A stretch of DNA of 64,000 nucleotides from Dipteris shenzhenensis (lineage: Eukaryota; Polypodiophyta; Polypodiopsida; Gleicheniales), in the NCBI GenBank assembly GCA_047967505.1, contig CM106540.1, one strand, 5' to 3'. Below are positions 36,801 through 45,632 of the stretch, piece by piece. The notes below the pieces were generated by a model, which had not been told where the DNA came from, searched no databases, and was given only the letters and a program-made list of their open reading frames with translations. Within the stretch, counting starts at the first letter, position 1; every line of letters starts with the position of its first letter. Position numbers and translations under genes: made by a program.

Positions 36801-39540
36801 AGACAGGAGATCATGTAACAAGGCTATGATGACCAAATTATTGATGAGGACTGGGAATTCTTGTCTGCTCAAGCTGAACTCTAAGAAGGAGAACCAGTCA
36901 ATGGAGAAATCGACAGGAGAAATTGATTGGTAAAGGTGTGCCTCGACCAGAAAGCTACTTCCACATGCTGGATGTCAATATCCTGTGCTACTGGACATGT
37001 GTGTGAACGACTTGACCCCCTTGAGCTCTCGTGGTACAATCTTCTTCCCACGGAACCCGAACCTCTGATCTGGTCCACGGGGGAGGGAGGAAATAAGATG
37101 TAAGACTTACCTGAAACCTTACCTCTAAGATGAACATTATTACGGCTGTAATGGGAGTGATGATAGCTCTTCCCCAGAAGGATCTCAAGAAACGTCTAGC
37201 TTATTCTACTATATATCAGTTGAGATACATGATGCTGGCCCTAGGTCTCGGTGCTTATAAACCCCTCATTGTTTCACCTCATTACACATGCTCATCCCAA
37301 AGCTCAGTCTGATGTGGGACAACAGATCACACTCGAAGGATTTATTTACACAATTGGCACACAACGCCATGAGGAAATAAGAGAAGACTTACCACTTTCC
37401 CAGGGCAGGATATTGACAAAAATTGATAAGAACCACGGTCCGCTGACCCAGCTCACCTGAACTCCGAGGGCGTCCAGATGAGTCACTGATGAGGAACCAA
37501 AAAACACACCATATCAAACAGCCAGAAACTTTCTTAGCTGTAAATAAGGCATTGTGCCTCAGTATTATCAAAATGCCCAAGAAGTGGGTGTTCACCTAAT
37601 CTTGGGAAATGTATACGCACCAACTCCTCTAGAACCAATTGGTCAACCTGATACCAGTACTTGGAAATCAGGACTACCAAGAAACCTGTGTCTATAAAGT
37701 TTGATTAAAACGATGATTTCAATCTGCAGAACCATGAAGAAGAGATTCTTGGATTTCAAAGATGTATGCTATCATCAAATCATGTAAAGCTTCATGCACT
37801 TGCAAACCTGAGACTCCAGCATCTTCTCTGAGTAGTATCCCTCAAAATAATCATCTATTATGCCTGCCAGAGTCCTACACATTTACCAGCAAGATCGGGA
37901 CTCATGATACACGAACATAAGACATGTTATAATCATACGCAAAAAGAAGCATACCAGTAGGCATTTTCCTCTGACATCATCAATAAAAGAAGGGCTGCAA
38001 AAAAATTCATTGCCTGCATGCACACAACCACCAACAACTGACTGTAAACCTTATTTATTAGCCAATACAGTAATCCCTAAATCTGCTCAAGGTGAATATA
38101 TCTCAGTACTTGAATGTGTCCATCACTTGCTTTACCTGGCAGTATCCTACATCAGGATTGTGGCGAGCATATGCTGTTAGCAGGTGACGGAGTGCATTTC
38201 TACCATCCTCATCCAGAGCTGGATGTCCTGGAAACGTCCTGGGCAGGTCCTACACAATGCAAAGCCGAATAAAACTTGATTCCTCAAAAACCTGCATGAC
38301 ATCAAAATGCCCAGGCGGAAAATGACCAAGTCAACTAGTAATGGCACCTTCTCAATTTGGCTGGTCCATTTCTCAAGAATACCAGACTCAGAAATACTGT
38401 AGTGAGTGGAGGTACCACCACATAGCCCTCCAATACCATCACTATCCCCTCCACCGTCTGCCAACAATGTTAGAAGCGCTTCGTAATGACCCTGCACTCT
38501 ACGTGTCCTTGTTCCCACAAACACCTGCCATAACTATTTACGAATCCAGCTCCAAGTCATCAGGTGATTGGCTATACTAGTTCAAAACGAAGCAAGGTCA
38601 ATGTGCAGTTCACGATTACTCACCTCTCCCCTCAAAGCCATCGGAACACCACCTCGAACCAGGGCATCCAACTCTTCCTTCCACGGACATGGTTCTTCCT
38701 CATGTTCTGCACTGGTATTGCCTTCAGCAGATACCTCAGGCGAGCTATGCAGACCATCCTGGATCACATCAGAACGCTCCATGTCGTAAAATTCCTCTTC
38801 AGATTCATCGTCCGATCCTTCAGTGGCGTACCTGCTAGGGCTGGCAGCTCCAGCAGGTTCAACTTCAATGGCTGAACGCACTCCTTCTCCAGAGGTTGCA
38901 TGGCTGCTCTTCTTGAAACGAGAACGTAGGGCATGTTCTACAGGCCAGAGACTGGGGCGTACCAGGCCCCATGTCTCTAATTTCCTGGAACCCTCCTTCG
39001 CCCTTCCATTCCCATGTGCGTTTCTTGCAGTTCCAAGTGCTTCCTTGTCCGCTGTTTCTGCCTTCCATTCTGAGGCAAGTCCGCCAGCTTGGGCATCGGA
39101 TGGCACATCTTCCTCAGGTGAGATTGCAGACTCGCCATAAGTCTTTAGAAAGTGATCCCACCTCACTGACCTTTCCGCCTCTTCTTCCTACGGGCATCGG
39201 TAAGAGACAGGTTCCATGATGTTCTTAGAAATAAATGAGCAATGCCAAATGGGCCGAATCCAATGCTGCATTGTGGAAGATGAACTTAAGCTCAGCCAAA
39301 TCGTAAAACCCAACCTTGTAAATGACGGCATACTCCTTATAGCGCTCCAAATGATGAGGCCGCACGGTGAATCCGTAAACGTCCCTGCATTGTCAGAGAC
39401 TTCCTGAGCAAAAAGCACTTTGACACGGATTGAGCGATGGCAAGCCACAGCAAATCAATAATAACGAAAACAGGTGCGAGGTACCTGCTTAATTCTGAGT
39501 TGGCGACAGTGAGGGGAACCTTTGAGGCACGTCTGGCCAT
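16667..39540 (-). CDS. TBC-domain Rab GTPase-activating protein, 18 exons
   Basis: Encodes a plant TBC/RabGAP of 897 residues. Such proteins speed GTP hydrolysis on Rab GTPases in membrane traffic; the Rab partner cannot be told. Exons (5' to 3'): 39540-39485, 39384-39315, 39187-38624, 38533-38348, 38249-38136, 38013-37955, 37874-37808, 37647-37596, 37485-37393, 31763-31680, 31532-31132, 29311-29250, 29101-29032, 28005-27925, 20601-20500, 18448-18252, 17207-17024, 16918-16667. All introns are GT-AG, phases match, and the total is 2694 nt. Conserved N-terminus [19 protein letters not shown] follows a 19-residue leader. TBC domain about 220-450: arginine finger IEKDLPR (Arg296), glutamine finger YCQ (Gln330). 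Coiled-coil region about 583-720, then a Ser/Thr-rich tail. The start is the first in-frame ATG after a TAG at 39634-39636. Introns 9 and 14 (5.6 and 7.3 kb) are full of repeats. Confidence 0.93.
17024..17207 (-). CDS. TBC gene exon 17
   Basis: Completes Lys753, then [20 protein letters not shown] and, at the end, [12 protein letters not shown], which resembles the basic C-terminal motif (GWRDRNK-like) of related plant TBC proteins. Acceptor ggcag, donor GTGGTC. Confidence 0.85.
17470..17519. repeat. (GA)n microsatellite, TBC intron 16
   Basis: About 24 uninterrupted GA units on the plus strand (CT on the gene's sense strand). Confidence 0.95.
18252..18448 (-). CDS. TBC gene exon 16
   Basis: Encodes [31 protein letters not shown] and a tail ending SWNSP plus two bases. 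Using donor GTAATT avoids an immediate TAA; retention of this intron would end the protein there. Confidence 0.9.
18892..19668. repeat. Intronic repeat dimer A (full plus truncated unit)
   Basis: A 555-bp unit (18892-19446) is followed directly by a truncated second unit (19447-19668). Both start acctagatgaatcca and share cattcccaaactcatcctct, aagattgaaaaccataaact, tatgacatcccca and accatagtataaa. The first unit has the palindrome TGACGTCA (19040-19047), followed about 30 bp later by a TATA-like tataaaaata. The same dimer occurs at 23511-24320, and a decayed piece at 28318-28432. Confidence 0.88.
20500..20601 (-). CDS. TBC gene exon 15
   Basis: Encodes [20 protein letters not shown] and [14 protein letters not shown], coiled coil. 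It is 102 nt (34 codons, phase 0 at both ends), so skipping it would keep the frame. It is flanked on both sides by copies of the same intronic dimer repeat. Confidence 0.94.
20897..20954. repeat. (CT)29 microsatellite, TBC intron 14
   Basis: About 29 CT units followed by the alternating purine-pyrimidine run gtgcacgcgcgcgtgc. Confidence 0.95.
21033..21182. repeat. Two-copy tandem duplication, about 86 bp
   Basis: cacacgtctggacagtag... and cacatgtctggaaagtag... are each followed by caagaagagactgaagatat. Copies start at about 21033 and 21118. Confidence 0.8.
21183..23510. other. TBC intron 14, no recognised element
   Basis: Contains a 125-codon plus-strand frame (22526-22903) with strings such as [13 protein letters not shown] and [10 protein letters not shown] recognise no domain in it. 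It may be part of a decayed retroelement, but no motif shows that. Confidence 0.35.
23511..24320. repeat. Intronic repeat dimer B
   Basis: Same structure as dimer A: a full 554-bp unit (23511-24064) and a truncated one (from about 24065). TGACGTCA is at 23658-23665; the second unit has TGACATCA. The shared full-plus-truncated arrangement shows that the dimer itself, not a single unit, was copied. Confidence 0.88.
24532..24970 (+). pseudogene. Ty3/gypsy protease remnant in TBC intron 14
   Basis: [20 protein letters not shown] followed by THNFID is a classic gypsy retropepsin active site (DSG). After a disrupted stretch, [16 protein letters not shown] matches the conserved 'lG...wdf..m.m.f' strand that follows the protease in gypsy pol. 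Stops and frameshifts are present. No LTRs could be assigned. Confidence 0.7.
24971..27924. other. TBC intron 14, no gene
   Basis: 25560-25700 is rich in variants of ctatatatagc/gctatagatagc and can fold on itself. 25740-26465 is GC-richer and contains an open frame (26022-26465) without a known domain; it may be LTR-derived. Confidence 0.35.
27925..28005 (-). CDS. TBC gene exon 14
   Basis: Encodes [20 protein letters not shown] then QEQAMVQ, coiled coil. Acceptor gtgcag, donor GTACGT opens the 7.3-kb intron 14. Confidence 0.94.
28318..28432. repeat. Diverged third locus of the intronic dimer family
   Basis: gatctaaaaatataac...agtgcagtttta, aattctaaactccatcaggcacagcaagg and actactatgaca correspond in order to 18915-19035 of dimer A, with many substitutions. 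It lies in intron 13. Confidence 0.7.
29032..29101 (-). CDS. TBC gene exon 13
   Basis: Encodes [20 protein letters not shown] then LSAK. Acceptor cccag, donor GTCGGT. Confidence 0.93.
29250..29311 (-). CDS. TBC gene exon 12, coiled-coil start
   Basis: Encodes [20 protein letters not shown] plus two bases of Arg, a heptad-like amphipathic helix. Acceptor tgtag, donor GTGCCA. Confidence 0.93.
29455..29890. repeat. Direct repeat pair about 313 bp apart
   Basis: 29455-29590 and about 29770-29890 share gaaaagataaat.taaactg, gttccatt.tcttgc, cctaattttatcaggat and acacaagttcc variants. Only the first copy carries the C16-A9 run (29541-29565); the other has aacgttctttcaag there. In TBC intron 11. 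Confidence 0.78.
29541..29565. repeat. C16 run followed by A9
   Basis: Homopolymer junction like the one at 15576-15602. Confidence 0.9.
30040..30560 (+). mobile_element. Possible solo-LTR remnant in TBC intron 11
   Basis: GC-rich sequence with repeated gccacatgg-like strings, a TATA-like ggataaaaccccaag near 30270 and, at about 30536, tggtactggaatc, weakly like a primer-binding site. It resembles in style the U3 of the gypsy LTR at 59606 but has no target duplication or partner. Uncertain. Confidence 0.28.
31132..31532 (-). CDS. TBC gene exon 11 (134 codons)
   Basis: Encodes [17 protein letters not shown], then [20 protein letters not shown] and [14 protein letters not shown], conserved just after the TBC fold in this family, and ends [11 protein letters not shown]. 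Acceptor gacag, donor GTGCCA. Confidence 0.95.
31680..31763 (-). CDS. TBC gene exon 10
   Basis: Encodes [20 protein letters not shown] and TLALLELH, the canonical RVWD..L.EG motif. Acceptor tgcag, donor GTAAAT. Confidence 0.95.
31764..35039. other. TBC intron 9 (distal part), no gene
   Basis: Low-complexity and GA/G-rich sequence around 34200-34360 and tgattgcacac repeats at 34470-34500. Nothing recognisable upstream of the LINE remnant, so its ORF1 cannot be defined. Confidence 0.4.
33840..33886. repeat. (TC)n microsatellite, TBC intron 9
   Basis: About 23 TC units, then gctctccccccct. GA on the gene's sense strand. Confidence 0.95.
35040..36180 (+). pseudogene. LINE endonuclease (EEP) remnant in TBC intron 9
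   Basis: Reading several frames gives the L1-type ORF2 start: [15 protein letters not shown] (like 'ilsWNvrGl'), then MDILMLQE ('diilLQE'), LNVYAPA ('vyaP') and IDYILVTG ('iDrilvs'). Finally [12 protein letters not shown] (about 35630-35660) is equivalent to 'SDHlPi'. It is inserted opposite to the gene's transcription. Downstream, [13 protein letters not shown] and [16 protein letters not shown] look like the helical linker before the reverse transcriptase, which is missing. Many frameshifts. Confidence 0.68.
35865..36512. repeat. Tandem duplication within the LINE remnant, about 375-bp period
   Basis: 35865-36100 and 36240-36512 share ctccatagagaggctt, agcttagttcattgt, gcatttgagaga and gaaggccaactccact, diverged by substitutions and indels. 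Confidence 0.78.
37393..37485 (-). CDS. TBC gene exon 9
   Basis: Encodes [20 protein letters not shown] and [11 protein letters not shown], the conserved late TBC helices. Donor GTAAGT opens the 5.6-kb intron 9. Confidence 0.95.
37596..37647 (-). CDS. TBC gene exon 8
   Basis: Encodes [17 protein letters not shown] plus one base. Acceptor atcag, donor GTGAAC. Confidence 0.93.
37808..37874 (-). CDS. TBC gene exon 7
   Basis: Completes Trp350, then [20 protein letters not shown] and SQ. Acceptor tgtag, donor GTTTGC. Confidence 0.95.
37955..38013 (-). CDS. TBC gene exon 6
   Basis: Encodes [19 protein letters not shown] plus TG of Trp. Acceptor gcag, donor GTATGC. Confidence 0.95.
38136..38249 (-). 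CDS. TBC gene exon 5, both catalytic fingers
   Basis: Encodes [15 protein letters not shown] through [13 protein letters not shown]. The arginine finger (with IEK from exon 4) and the glutamine-finger YCQ are both present, so catalysis should be intact. Confidence 0.96.
38348..38533 (-). CDS. TBC gene exon 4 (62 codons)
   Basis: Begins [20 protein letters not shown] and ends EKWTSQIEK, the first half of the IxxDxxR motif. Acceptor aatag, donor GTGCCA. Confidence 0.94.
38624..39187 (-). CDS. TBC gene exon 3 (188 codons)
   Basis: Opens with [20 protein letters not shown], continues through an acidic, low-complexity linker ([13 protein letters not shown]) and closes with [20 protein letters not shown], the first helix of the TBC domain. 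Acceptor cgtag, donor GTGAGT. Confidence 0.95.
39315..39384 (-). CDS. TBC gene exon 2
   Basis: Completes Arg19 and encodes [19 protein letters not shown] then VIYK, the conserved N-terminal motif of this plant TBC group. Acceptor atgcag, donor GTTGGG. Confidence 0.92.
39485..39540 (-). CDS. TBC gene exon 1
   Basis: Starts ATG GCC AGA and encodes [18 protein letters not shown] plus two bases of Arg. Donor GTACCT. The leader length before RDVYGF matches that of related plant proteins, which supports this ATG. Confidence 0.8.
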
Positions 39541-40350
39541 TCCGTCATTGAGATCGGAGCACTCCTCCTTGGCCAAGCTCTCGCTCACGTTGAAAGAGTC
39601 AGAATAGCTCCTGGATCGGCGCCATCTCGCACCCTAATACCCTGTCCCGCTTTGCTCGCTTATGTCGCGCCCCATTGTGACCTTCGAATCAGTTTGAAGG
39701 CCATCTTTCTCAATGCCAATCACCTGTGCAAAATCTAAAATGCGATGCGAAAATCATTCCTTTGCGTTGCTCCTCTACCGATCGTGGAGAGCGTGTCCGA
39801 TTGCGAAATGCGCTCGCGGGAGGGCAAGCAGCAGAGGGAGAAAACCCTGGGACGATATGGTGAAGGGGAGGAGGCGGCAAAGCTGTGTGGATGAAGCAAT
39901 CGAGTGTGAGAGTGTTCGGGAGGGGATCAAAAAGAAGGAAAAGAGCAGGATGAAGGGGTGAGTGGGGGGGGAAGAACGAGGAGGGGAGGTGAGGGGGAGG
40001 GCGTGGAGAAGATGCAGCGAGAAGTGCATGGCATCGGGAGTATGAAAAGTGATGACTTACTACTTCTACAAAAGCTTTAACCAAACAAAAAAAACAGAGA
40101 TCGAGACGACGACCATTCTCTCCCGGAAACTTTTCGACCACTACCATTCCCTCCGGAACGGTCGAGAGCACCACCATTCCCTTTCCACCTCATCATTCCC
40201 TTTAGAACCCTCTTTCCTTTTTTCAGCCGACGCACACCCCTCATAGACCCTTCTTCCTCACTTTTTTGAGACAAGATCCTTTCCCTTTCAGCCTTTCCCC
40301 GAGCCTCTCTCTCTCTCGCTCTCCGTGCTTTCTTGGAGTTCCTCACGCGA
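39541..40350 (-). promoter_or_regulatory. 5' leader and promoter region of the TBC gene
   Basis: GC-rich, pyrimidine-rich on the sense strand (CCTCCCCTCACC-like near 39990). It contains a 13-codon upstream frame, MGRDISEQSGTGY then TAG (39675-39634), in the same frame as the main ORF, which stays open from that TAG to the proposed ATG. The transcription start and TATA box were not identified. Confidence 0.4.
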
Positions 40351-40929
40351 AAACCTCTCCTTGGGAATAAATCTCATGCTTTTGAGGTTTTTACAGTTTA
40401 ATTTGAGGGGTTCTTCCTACCTAGGACGACACAAATTCTCATGGCTTCAAAGAAATTGTATCCAATCAAAATATCAATTTTGCAATTCCCTTAACATGAA
40501 CCCTCCATTTTACATGGAAACATTACAATTCTCCTAACATTAAACCTCCACTTTACATAAACTTAGCACCTCTATGTTTTTCAACTAAAGAACTTCAAAT
40601 GTTGGGAGGTTGTCACGAGATAGGTACAATAATACTAAATAAGATTGAAAGACCACTTATAGGCCACTTCTTTCACAAATCAAACACTAAACCACCTCAT
40701 CAACACATTGCAAATCACTCAAGATTTAGCAGCATAAAGGGGGGCACCAATCCAATTCATTGTCTTTGATTCTTCTAGGATGTAATCAACTATCCATTTA
40801 ATATATTTTGCAACAAAACAACAATATGTTGTTATTGGCTAATCGATGATTAGCCCGAGAATCTACAGGTCATAAGTCTTAGGATTCTCCTCCATCTTTG
40901 TATTGGCATTCTGAGATCACTATCTTAGC

Positions 40930-41230
40930 CATGTAATGACTCTTGTTTTTCAAACAATCCTTCAAGAGATGTGGTTGAAGGCATCTGAAACACAGTCCTT
41001 TTTTCTGTGCTTTCTCCTTTTGCTTAGGATGACCACCAGCCATGTGGGATACTTTCTTTTCACCCCTATGATGGTACTTGGTTGGTCAACCAAAGCAATA
41101 GCTCATGATAATGAACTAGTCTCTTCTCAAATGCAATTCATTACTACAATGACCTCTATTGCATTTTTCAACAACCAACATTTTTTAGGGAGGTTATTTA
41201 AAAACATCTAAGTATATCAAATCTATTTGA
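40930..41230 (-). pseudogene. Ty3/gypsy gag zinc-knuckle remnant
   Basis: On the minus strand KEKAQKKGLCFRCLQPHLLK then DC (about 40975-41030) resembles the gypsy gag knuckle 'glCfrCg..gH....C', one residue short. The surrounding sequence has stops. The rest of 40350-43136 shows no gene. Confidence 0.5.
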
Positions 41231-41868
41231 AAGGTTTTCTAAATCACACTTAAAAGAAACATATGTTTACTTACAACAAACAAGTCATTACTCATCTCTA
41301 TTTAGGACAAAGGTGTAGTTTTAATTTTGAAATAACACGTTCTAATACTAGGCTTTGGAGGCAATATGAACTTTACGAAGTGACCAATTGAAAGCACCCT
41401 GAACAAAATTGTGAGCACTTAACATTTACCATAAATTATAATTAGCACTCACCCAATTGACATTTGATTGTACAGGCTCATATCAACATCAAAATGCTAG
41501 CTAAGAAGCTCTCAATGACGTGATTTTCTCGTTGGACAAACCCTCTCCATGTCAAATCCTATTGTATGTAATATAGATCATGATTGAAACAAAAAACCTT
41601 CCTACAACCAATACAATATCAGAGTAATTACTAGCATCATGCATTGTAATAGCTTGCTATGGGATCTGCATGCATCTTGCCTATAGATCAAGACGACATT
41701 TAGATCTCACTATGTTGAACTTGTCCCATACATTTTGGTATGAATGCCAATGCAATTTGTGGGTATGGCCCCTAGAATTGTGTACTTTGTTACACTGTGC
41801 ACCTTTTATTAATCATGTAAATCAAAGGTACACATAATTTCCACTCTTTTGGATGGAGAGTATAAGAT

Positions 41869-42060
41869 GATTGGTACATATTTGAGGATGAGATGGCATA
41901 CCTTTCACAAGAGACAAAGAAGTTAAAGCTTCAAAAGCCACATTGATTCAACAAATGTGGAAAGGTCACACATGAAAACAAAAAATTTTACAAATGTTGT
42001 TTTCAAAAAGCAACGAAAAGGATGAAAACGAAAAAGGCAGATGACTAATTCTAAGCCTAC
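41869..42060 (+). pseudogene. Possible gag zinc-knuckle remnant
   Basis: EDEMAYLSQETKKLKLQKPH, a stop, then FNKCGKVTHENKKFYKC and a lysine-rich end resemble a copia-type CCHC knuckle lacking its first Cys. Weak support. Confidence 0.3.
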
Positions 42061-43136
42061 GATCTACATGGGTGTGAAAGACACCAACCATGATCTGTAT
42101 ACAACTTACAACTATTATACTTGGAATTACCTATCTTGGCATTATTCCATGGTCTTTGTTGGAATTCGAAGACAATGATCTCCTCAATTGCTTCTTTATA
42201 ACTTCTCACCTCCACATCGCCAATCCTTGCTCCTAGAGATGTTGTGAAGCATTGGTTTCGTTATGAATTTTCATAAGGATTACTTCGCCCCATATCTCCT
42301 ACCCACATGTTTTTGCATGCATGGTGCTACCATCTCAATCAATCTTAGTTTTTTCATTTGAAGCATTGAGTGTAGCAATTTCTATACTCCGTTTTCATAT
42401 GGAATATGCCTAAGATGATTGGACTTGGAATAAGCCCATTGGCATATGTCATGAGTGGTGACAAAGCTATTTGCTTGTTTGAACAAGGTGGGTCATTGTA
42501 ATCTAAATGGAAGGACCCTGTGAGCAATAGCTATAAGAGTTGGTTGCTCTTTCTAATTGGTAGTTTGTACTTGTAAGGGCAATTGTAAAGGAGGTTGAGA
42601 ATGGTGGACACCTTAGGTTAGTGACATTAGCATTGATGCAATGGCAAGAGACCTTTGCAATTAGCAGAAACTTAGGTGACATCTCATCCTTCATGGTGGT
42701 GGTATAACCATCTATCCAACCATGGCCTAATAACTAATTTATTAACAAAGCATCAAATAGATCATATTGTCATTGTGTCACATACCGCTCCTTCAAAATT
42801 TCCCCAATGGTGAATCCTGACTCCCCACCAACTTAGCTAGGTCTCGGTGTAATGCAGCTCTTCCTTTAGAATATTTCCTCACCTCATTCTCGAGGGGCAT
42901 CAACTAGTAGCATAGTAAACAAGGTAGTCTAGGCACCCATATGGTTGTGCGAGGATGATTCCAATGGCATACCAAGACACATCTACATGCACATGGGAGA
43001 TGCTATCCCTTCCGGGCCATTGAAGGATGGTTGTTGTGGTCCCTCACTCCTTAATGTTTATAGGTTGCAACTTGAGCCTTGATCCATTGGAGTTTTACCC
43101 AAACTTCATCTCCTTTTTAATAAGCCAAAGGTGTCT

Positions 43137-45630
43137 TTTCTCACCCCTCGGTTTCCTATGCCCAACTTAGTGTAAGTGAGTGCTTGGGCTGCCCTCTTTT
43201 GCAATCTTGAGGTGCTTTGCTAGGCTTCCTAAATCACTCAAAGCACAAAAATAGATGCCAATACTAAAACACTAACAATCGAGGTTTGTGTTGTGTAGGC
43301 GAAACTATATGAACGTGGGTGATTAAGGACTCAATTGAGATACAAGTATCATGTAGAATACAAGAAGTAACAATTCAGTAGTGCCAACCAATACTTGTAT
43401 TAATTGATAAAGTCAATTGGATACAAACGGCCATAGCCATAGAACCAGCACTTAGATACTCACTCTCACTCTCGCCCACCTCAGCCCCGAGACACAAGAC
43501 ACTATGAGAATCGACAGCTCGACTCAATCCTTCTAGCCTATGCACAACAAGATATGACTAGAACTAGTACGGGAAAGAGCCTATTACAATGTGCTAGTAT
43601 TTCTTATATACTAAACCTCAGACCTGTACTCGAGTGTTAAGCTATGACGCCTTCGTAACTTGTCCTTTCAAACTCATTAAACCACTTATTAGTATCGGCT
43701 CACTGATGTTCTTGGCCTTTGGAATGCACCACGTGGTTGTTGATGTCAGCCAAATCCTACTACTACTCACCTACATGCTCTTGGTCTGAGCTAGCCTAAT
43801 GACCTAATCCAAATCACCGTGCTAATCGAGGGGTAACATTCACCTCGACTTTGCTACTTTTGTGTCCTCACAACTCTCAGGGTACTCATTCAACTCTCGA
43901 GGTACTCGTTCAAGTTGCTGCTCGAATGTTGGTGATCCCTAAAATTGAGAGTCGACTTCAAGGCCCAAAACTTAGGGCTTGGTTGCTATACTAGGGGCAG
44001 TCTAATGAGAGTTGGAGCAGAGGATGTGCATCAAGCTATACTAGGGACGGTCTAATGAGTGTTGGAGTAAAGGATGTGCGCCAAGCTATAAAGGTGCTGA
44101 GAAGCATTGCCTATCCCTTAGGCTCAAACTCTCTAGGCAAAGACGAGGGTGATGTAGGTGGGCCTAGTGGCCACAGGTGAAGACCATTGATGTCAATACG
44201 TGGTCACTCCAGGTAGCTGCACCATGCTTTGATCCATTGTTGTACCACCGAGTACAACTTTGTTCGATACCAAGTTGTCTCCTCAAAATTGCATGGTAAC
44301 AATGCACATTAGATGGGAAATCCATCCACTTTTTGATTCAAGGCCTACATAGCATCAAAATGTGATTTGTGAGCCTTTGCTTACTCGACTGTGGCCATGA
44401 CTTGATTGTAGATTTGAACCGTGGCAAAGGCTGTGATCTTTTCTTGCTCCACCTCCAACTCATGGGCAGATCTTCTTTGTTGTTCGTAGTTTACAACATG
44501 GCTTATCTCTATATAGAATTCTTGTCTTCTACTTGGGGATTTGCACTCGGGGCTTTGTCCATGGGTAGACTCATTGGACTCCTCAAAAGCTAGACTCTCC
44601 ATCGATGACTGCTCAGGATCCTCTTGCCAGAAACTAAATTTTGCTTCTCTATTGAAGGCCTTAGGTCATCTTGGATCTTCTTCTACCTTATCCTCTCCAT
44701 TGTAGGTGGCTCTTTCCTACCTCATCTTGGTCCCAGTGTTCATCCATTACTGGCTCAAAATCCATTGTAGCCTCTTGGTCATGCAAATTCTACCAACGTC
44801 TTCTGCCTCAGTGTTGGTGCTCTGCTTTCTTAGCTGTGTATATTCGTCTCCTTGCCAAATGTGTTTTAGACAATGTTTAGCACTTGAATGATGCGAAGGG
44901 CTACCAGGAACAATCCTCAATCCAAACATTAATTATCAAATAGGTCTGCAAAATTCTAAATTCATTAGATGGCACTTGGATATATCTTTTGAAATAATTT
45001 TCCAAACCACACAATTGCTGTAGTTGTGCTCCGGTCAGCATGTACTACTATTGTGAGAATCTATGCACTTAGTTCTATAGACCACTATGCTCAATCTACT
45101 CAATTTCCCACTCACACTTTCAGCACATCTATCCCTAGTAGGATCACCAAATGTTGGGATCTTTTTCTCATCCCTTGGTTTGACTGATAACTCTGTGCCC
45201 AACTTGGTGTGAGTGCTCAACTATATAAGAACATGCCCTATCTTGCAATCTTGAGGTTGCTTTGCTAGGCTTCCTAAATCACTCGAAGTGCAAAAATAAT
45301 GCCAATAGTGAAACACTAACAATTGAGGTTTGTACTACGTGGGAAAAATCATATGAAGACGGGTGATTATGCACTCAATCAAGATACAAGTATTGCACAC
45401 AATGCAAGAAGTAACAAATTTAGTAATGTAATCACACTCATATTAATTGATAAAGTGTGTTGAATACAAGCAGCTATAGGCACAGAACCAACCTGTTTTC
45501 AAGTGGGAAGAAAGGCCAATTGGTTGGGAAAAATATAGAGGAAAAGCATATATAGTTGAGGCTTGAGGCATGCAAAAATCTCATTGCTACTTAGATACTC
45601 ACTCTCCCTCTCACTCGCTTCCACTCGGGA
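43137..45630 (-). mobile_element. Possible degenerate LTR element between two direct repeats
   Basis: 43137-43480 and 45154-45630 are diverged direct repeats sharing gcaatcttgaggt, gctttgctaggcttcctaaa, tcactc.aag, aacactaacaat and cttagatactcactct. The copy at 45154 begins tgttgggatc, so on the minus strand it ends CCCAACA, followed at once by TTTGGTGATCC, which could be a primer-binding site. The copies are about 2.0 kb apart. The interior has a 73-codon minus frame (44381-44602) of unknown nature and no pol motif. It abuts the end of the gypsy RT remnant at 45633. Confidence 0.42.
43985..44084. repeat. Two-copy tandem duplication, 50 bp
   Basis: gctatactaggg.c.gtctaatgag.gttggag repeats exactly 50 bp later with few changes. 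Confidence 0.88.
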
Positions 45631-45632
45631 CG

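Noticed and set aside
39710-40177. 155-codon minus-strand frame upstream of the TBC start
   Set aside because: Proline/serine-rich low complexity in the leader region, no domain, and not joined in phase to exon 1.
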